A stretch of 64,000 bases of DNA. Origin: an uncultured Coriobacteriales bacterium (GTDB lineage Bacteria > Actinomycetota > Coriobacteriia > Coriobacteriales > UMGS124). Below, in pieces: positions 62,919-64,000 of the stretch. The stretch lies in assembly GCA_934636245.1 (NCBI GenBank), contig CAKUAI010000007.1, forward strand, positions 1 to 64,000, given 5' to 3'. The notes beneath the pieces were generated by a model. That model did no database searches. It had not been told where the DNA came from and saw only the letters and a program-made list of their open reading frames with translations. Positions within the stretch are counted from its first letter, which is position 1, and each line of letters begins with the position of its first letter. The translations under genes were made by a program, and so were the position numbers.

Positions 62919-64000
62919 GTGGCGCACGATAGGATGAAAAAAGTCATCCCACCCAATACTACCTGCGAAAATGTCACCGATGCGACGCCATCGGGACACA
63001 AACCGGCCGACTTGCGGCGAAGCATTCTCATTCAGCCCTCAAGCTTTGCATTGCTTGGCTTTTTCCTCACAATATCCTATGGAACGCTTCTCGGCCATGT
63101 GCTTTGGGGACCGCTCGTAGCTCAAACATCACTAAGCGTCGGCCTAGTCATTGCCCGCAGAACACTAGAAGCGCTCGGCTTCTTGGGAATCGCCCTCTGC
63201 AGGAAACGACTTGCGCAACTATCCGACAAGCGCAGCCTGCTGCTATTTGCCTGCACTATGTGTACCATGGCCGCACTGCTCAGCAGCGCGGCACGCATGG
63301 ACCCCTCATTGCTTGTCCCTGCCATTGCAGCGGGCCTTATAGGGTTTGTGGCGCACACACTTTTATGGATGGCATGGGCCGAGCTCTACGCACGCATGGA
63401 TATGCTCCATGTCATCGTGCTCTGCCTGCTTGCACACGCATGCTCGGCCCTGCTGTCCTTCCCGACGGCTCATGTGGCCGTCTGGTGTGCAGGGGTTACG
63501 GCGACGCTCGCCCCAGCACTCTCCGTCCTCTTGCTGCAAAGGGCCTCCGGGCTATTGGATGCTGCTGGGTTCTCGAAGGAAAAGGCTACCGACACAGTAC
63601 CCTGCTCATTTCCCACTCGTCCTGTTGCGCTCATGGCGTCTTTCTCGCTCTGCAACCAATTCGTTCGCAGCGGGCTTGCCCAAGCGGAACAAACGTATGC
63701 AATGCTTGGCGTCATCCTCGTTTGCTCGGGCACGGCCGTCGTGGCCCTGAGACGAGGAATGGGTCGTTTCAATCTATGGATGGTCGCAGGCTTGGCCTTC
63801 ACGCTTGAACTTGCAGGGGCCTTCGGCCCGCTTTTGAACCAGGCCGGACCCCTTGTGGCCGCATCCGTTTGCACAACAACGGGCTCGGCACTGTTCTCGA
63901 CATTCATCACCGTTACCCTATGCAATGTCTCGTTCCGCTACGGAACCAGCGCCCTCTTCCTCTTCGGTGTGACGCAGGCGGCGGAACGCCTGGCAAGCCT
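62919..64000 (+). CDS. Membrane part of a probable LuxR-type regulator (runs off the right edge)
   Basis: Start GTG 62919 with AAAAGGA seven bases upstream; an ATG in the same frame at 62934 has a poorer site. The frame stays open to the window end (about 360 residues). Around ten hydrophobic segments (FALLGFFLTISYG, LLVPAIAAGLIGFVAHTLLW and others) match the size of the membrane domain of the LuxR proteins here. The helix-turn-helix would lie beyond the edge, so the call rests on this and on its divergent placement beside a flavoprotein. Confidence 0.7.
   Translation, partial: MAHDRMKKVIPPNTTCENVTDATPSGHKPADLRRSILIQPSSFALLGFFLTISYGTLLGHVLWGPLVAQTSLSVGLVIARRTLEALGFLGIALCRKRLAQLSDKRSLLLFACTMCTMAALLSSAARMDPSLLVPAIAAGLIGFVAHTLLWMAWAELYARMDMLHVIVLCLLAHACSALLSFPTAHVAVWCAGVTATLAPALSVLLLQRASGLLDAAGFSKEKATDTVPCSFPTRPVALMASFSLCNQFVRSGLAQAEQTYAMLGVILVCSGTAVVALRRGMGRFNLWMVAGLAFTLELAGAFGPLLNQAGPLVAASVCTTTGSALFSTFITVTLCNVSFRYGTSALFLFGVTQAAERLAS

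Overview
The window looks like an accessory stretch of a gut actinobacterium of class Coriobacteriia, most likely family Eggerthellaceae. I infer this from four things: GC-rich coding sequence; many secreted (Tat) FAD flavoproteins of the fumarate/urocanate-reductase type; their pairing with LuxR-type regulators that carry a multi-spanning membrane domain instead of a receiver; and multiheme c-type cytochromes. No rRNA, tRNA, phage structural gene or intact transposase was seen.

Layout. 1-3.6 kb: 5' part of a cytochrome with two FMN-binding domains (minus strand, runs off the left edge) and an Fe-S aldo/keto reductase. 4.1-6.9 kb: SNF2-type helicase whose N-terminal piece is cut off by one in-frame TGA. 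7.0-10.9 kb: truncated XRE regulator and a divergent LuxR/flavoprotein pair. 11.6-16.8 kb: two-gene McrBC-like (DUF2357) restriction locus, flanked on both sides by copies of a 115-bp inverted-repeat element. 17.3-21.3 kb: DUF1294 membrane protein and two AAA/DUF4143 ATPases, one frameshifted. 21.5-24.7 kb: flavoprotein with its LuxR regulator. 25-34 kb: HipA-like kinase, LysR, MetE-like methionine synthase, a DUF2318/HMA-SafE-cupredoxin copper operon, Fic protein, third DUF4143 ATPase. 34-41.7 kb: TetR, two DUF5692-type membrane proteins, a secreted protein, an 11-heme cytochrome, LuxR. 41.8-61.1 kb: a recombination graveyard in which intact LuxR/flavoprotein modules (46.3-49.8, 53.2-56.5 kb) alternate with 5'-truncated flavoproteins, LuxR tails, DUF4143 tails, duplicated RelB/YafQ and methyltransferase blocks, and a TacAT toxin-antitoxin pair. 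61.3-64 kb: another divergent flavoprotein/LuxR pair, running off the right edge.

How it works together. The repeated theme is a flavoprotein (sometimes with a cytochrome) that would reduce an organic acceptor outside the membrane, next to its own LuxR regulator whose membrane domain may sense the substrate. The second theme is defence and selfish elements: McrBC, helicase, toxin-antitoxin pairs, Fic and HipA-like proteins.

Most unusual signal. Short direct-repeat (iteron-like) arrays with fixed periods of 23 or 32-34 bp stand in front of each DUF4143 ATPase gene, and the repeat differs from gene to gene. Similar arrays occur alone elsewhere, sometimes followed directly by only the last codons of such an ATPase, as if the gene had been deleted between array and tail. 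I propose each ATPase and its private array as one unit: a candidate undescribed selfish or defence system.
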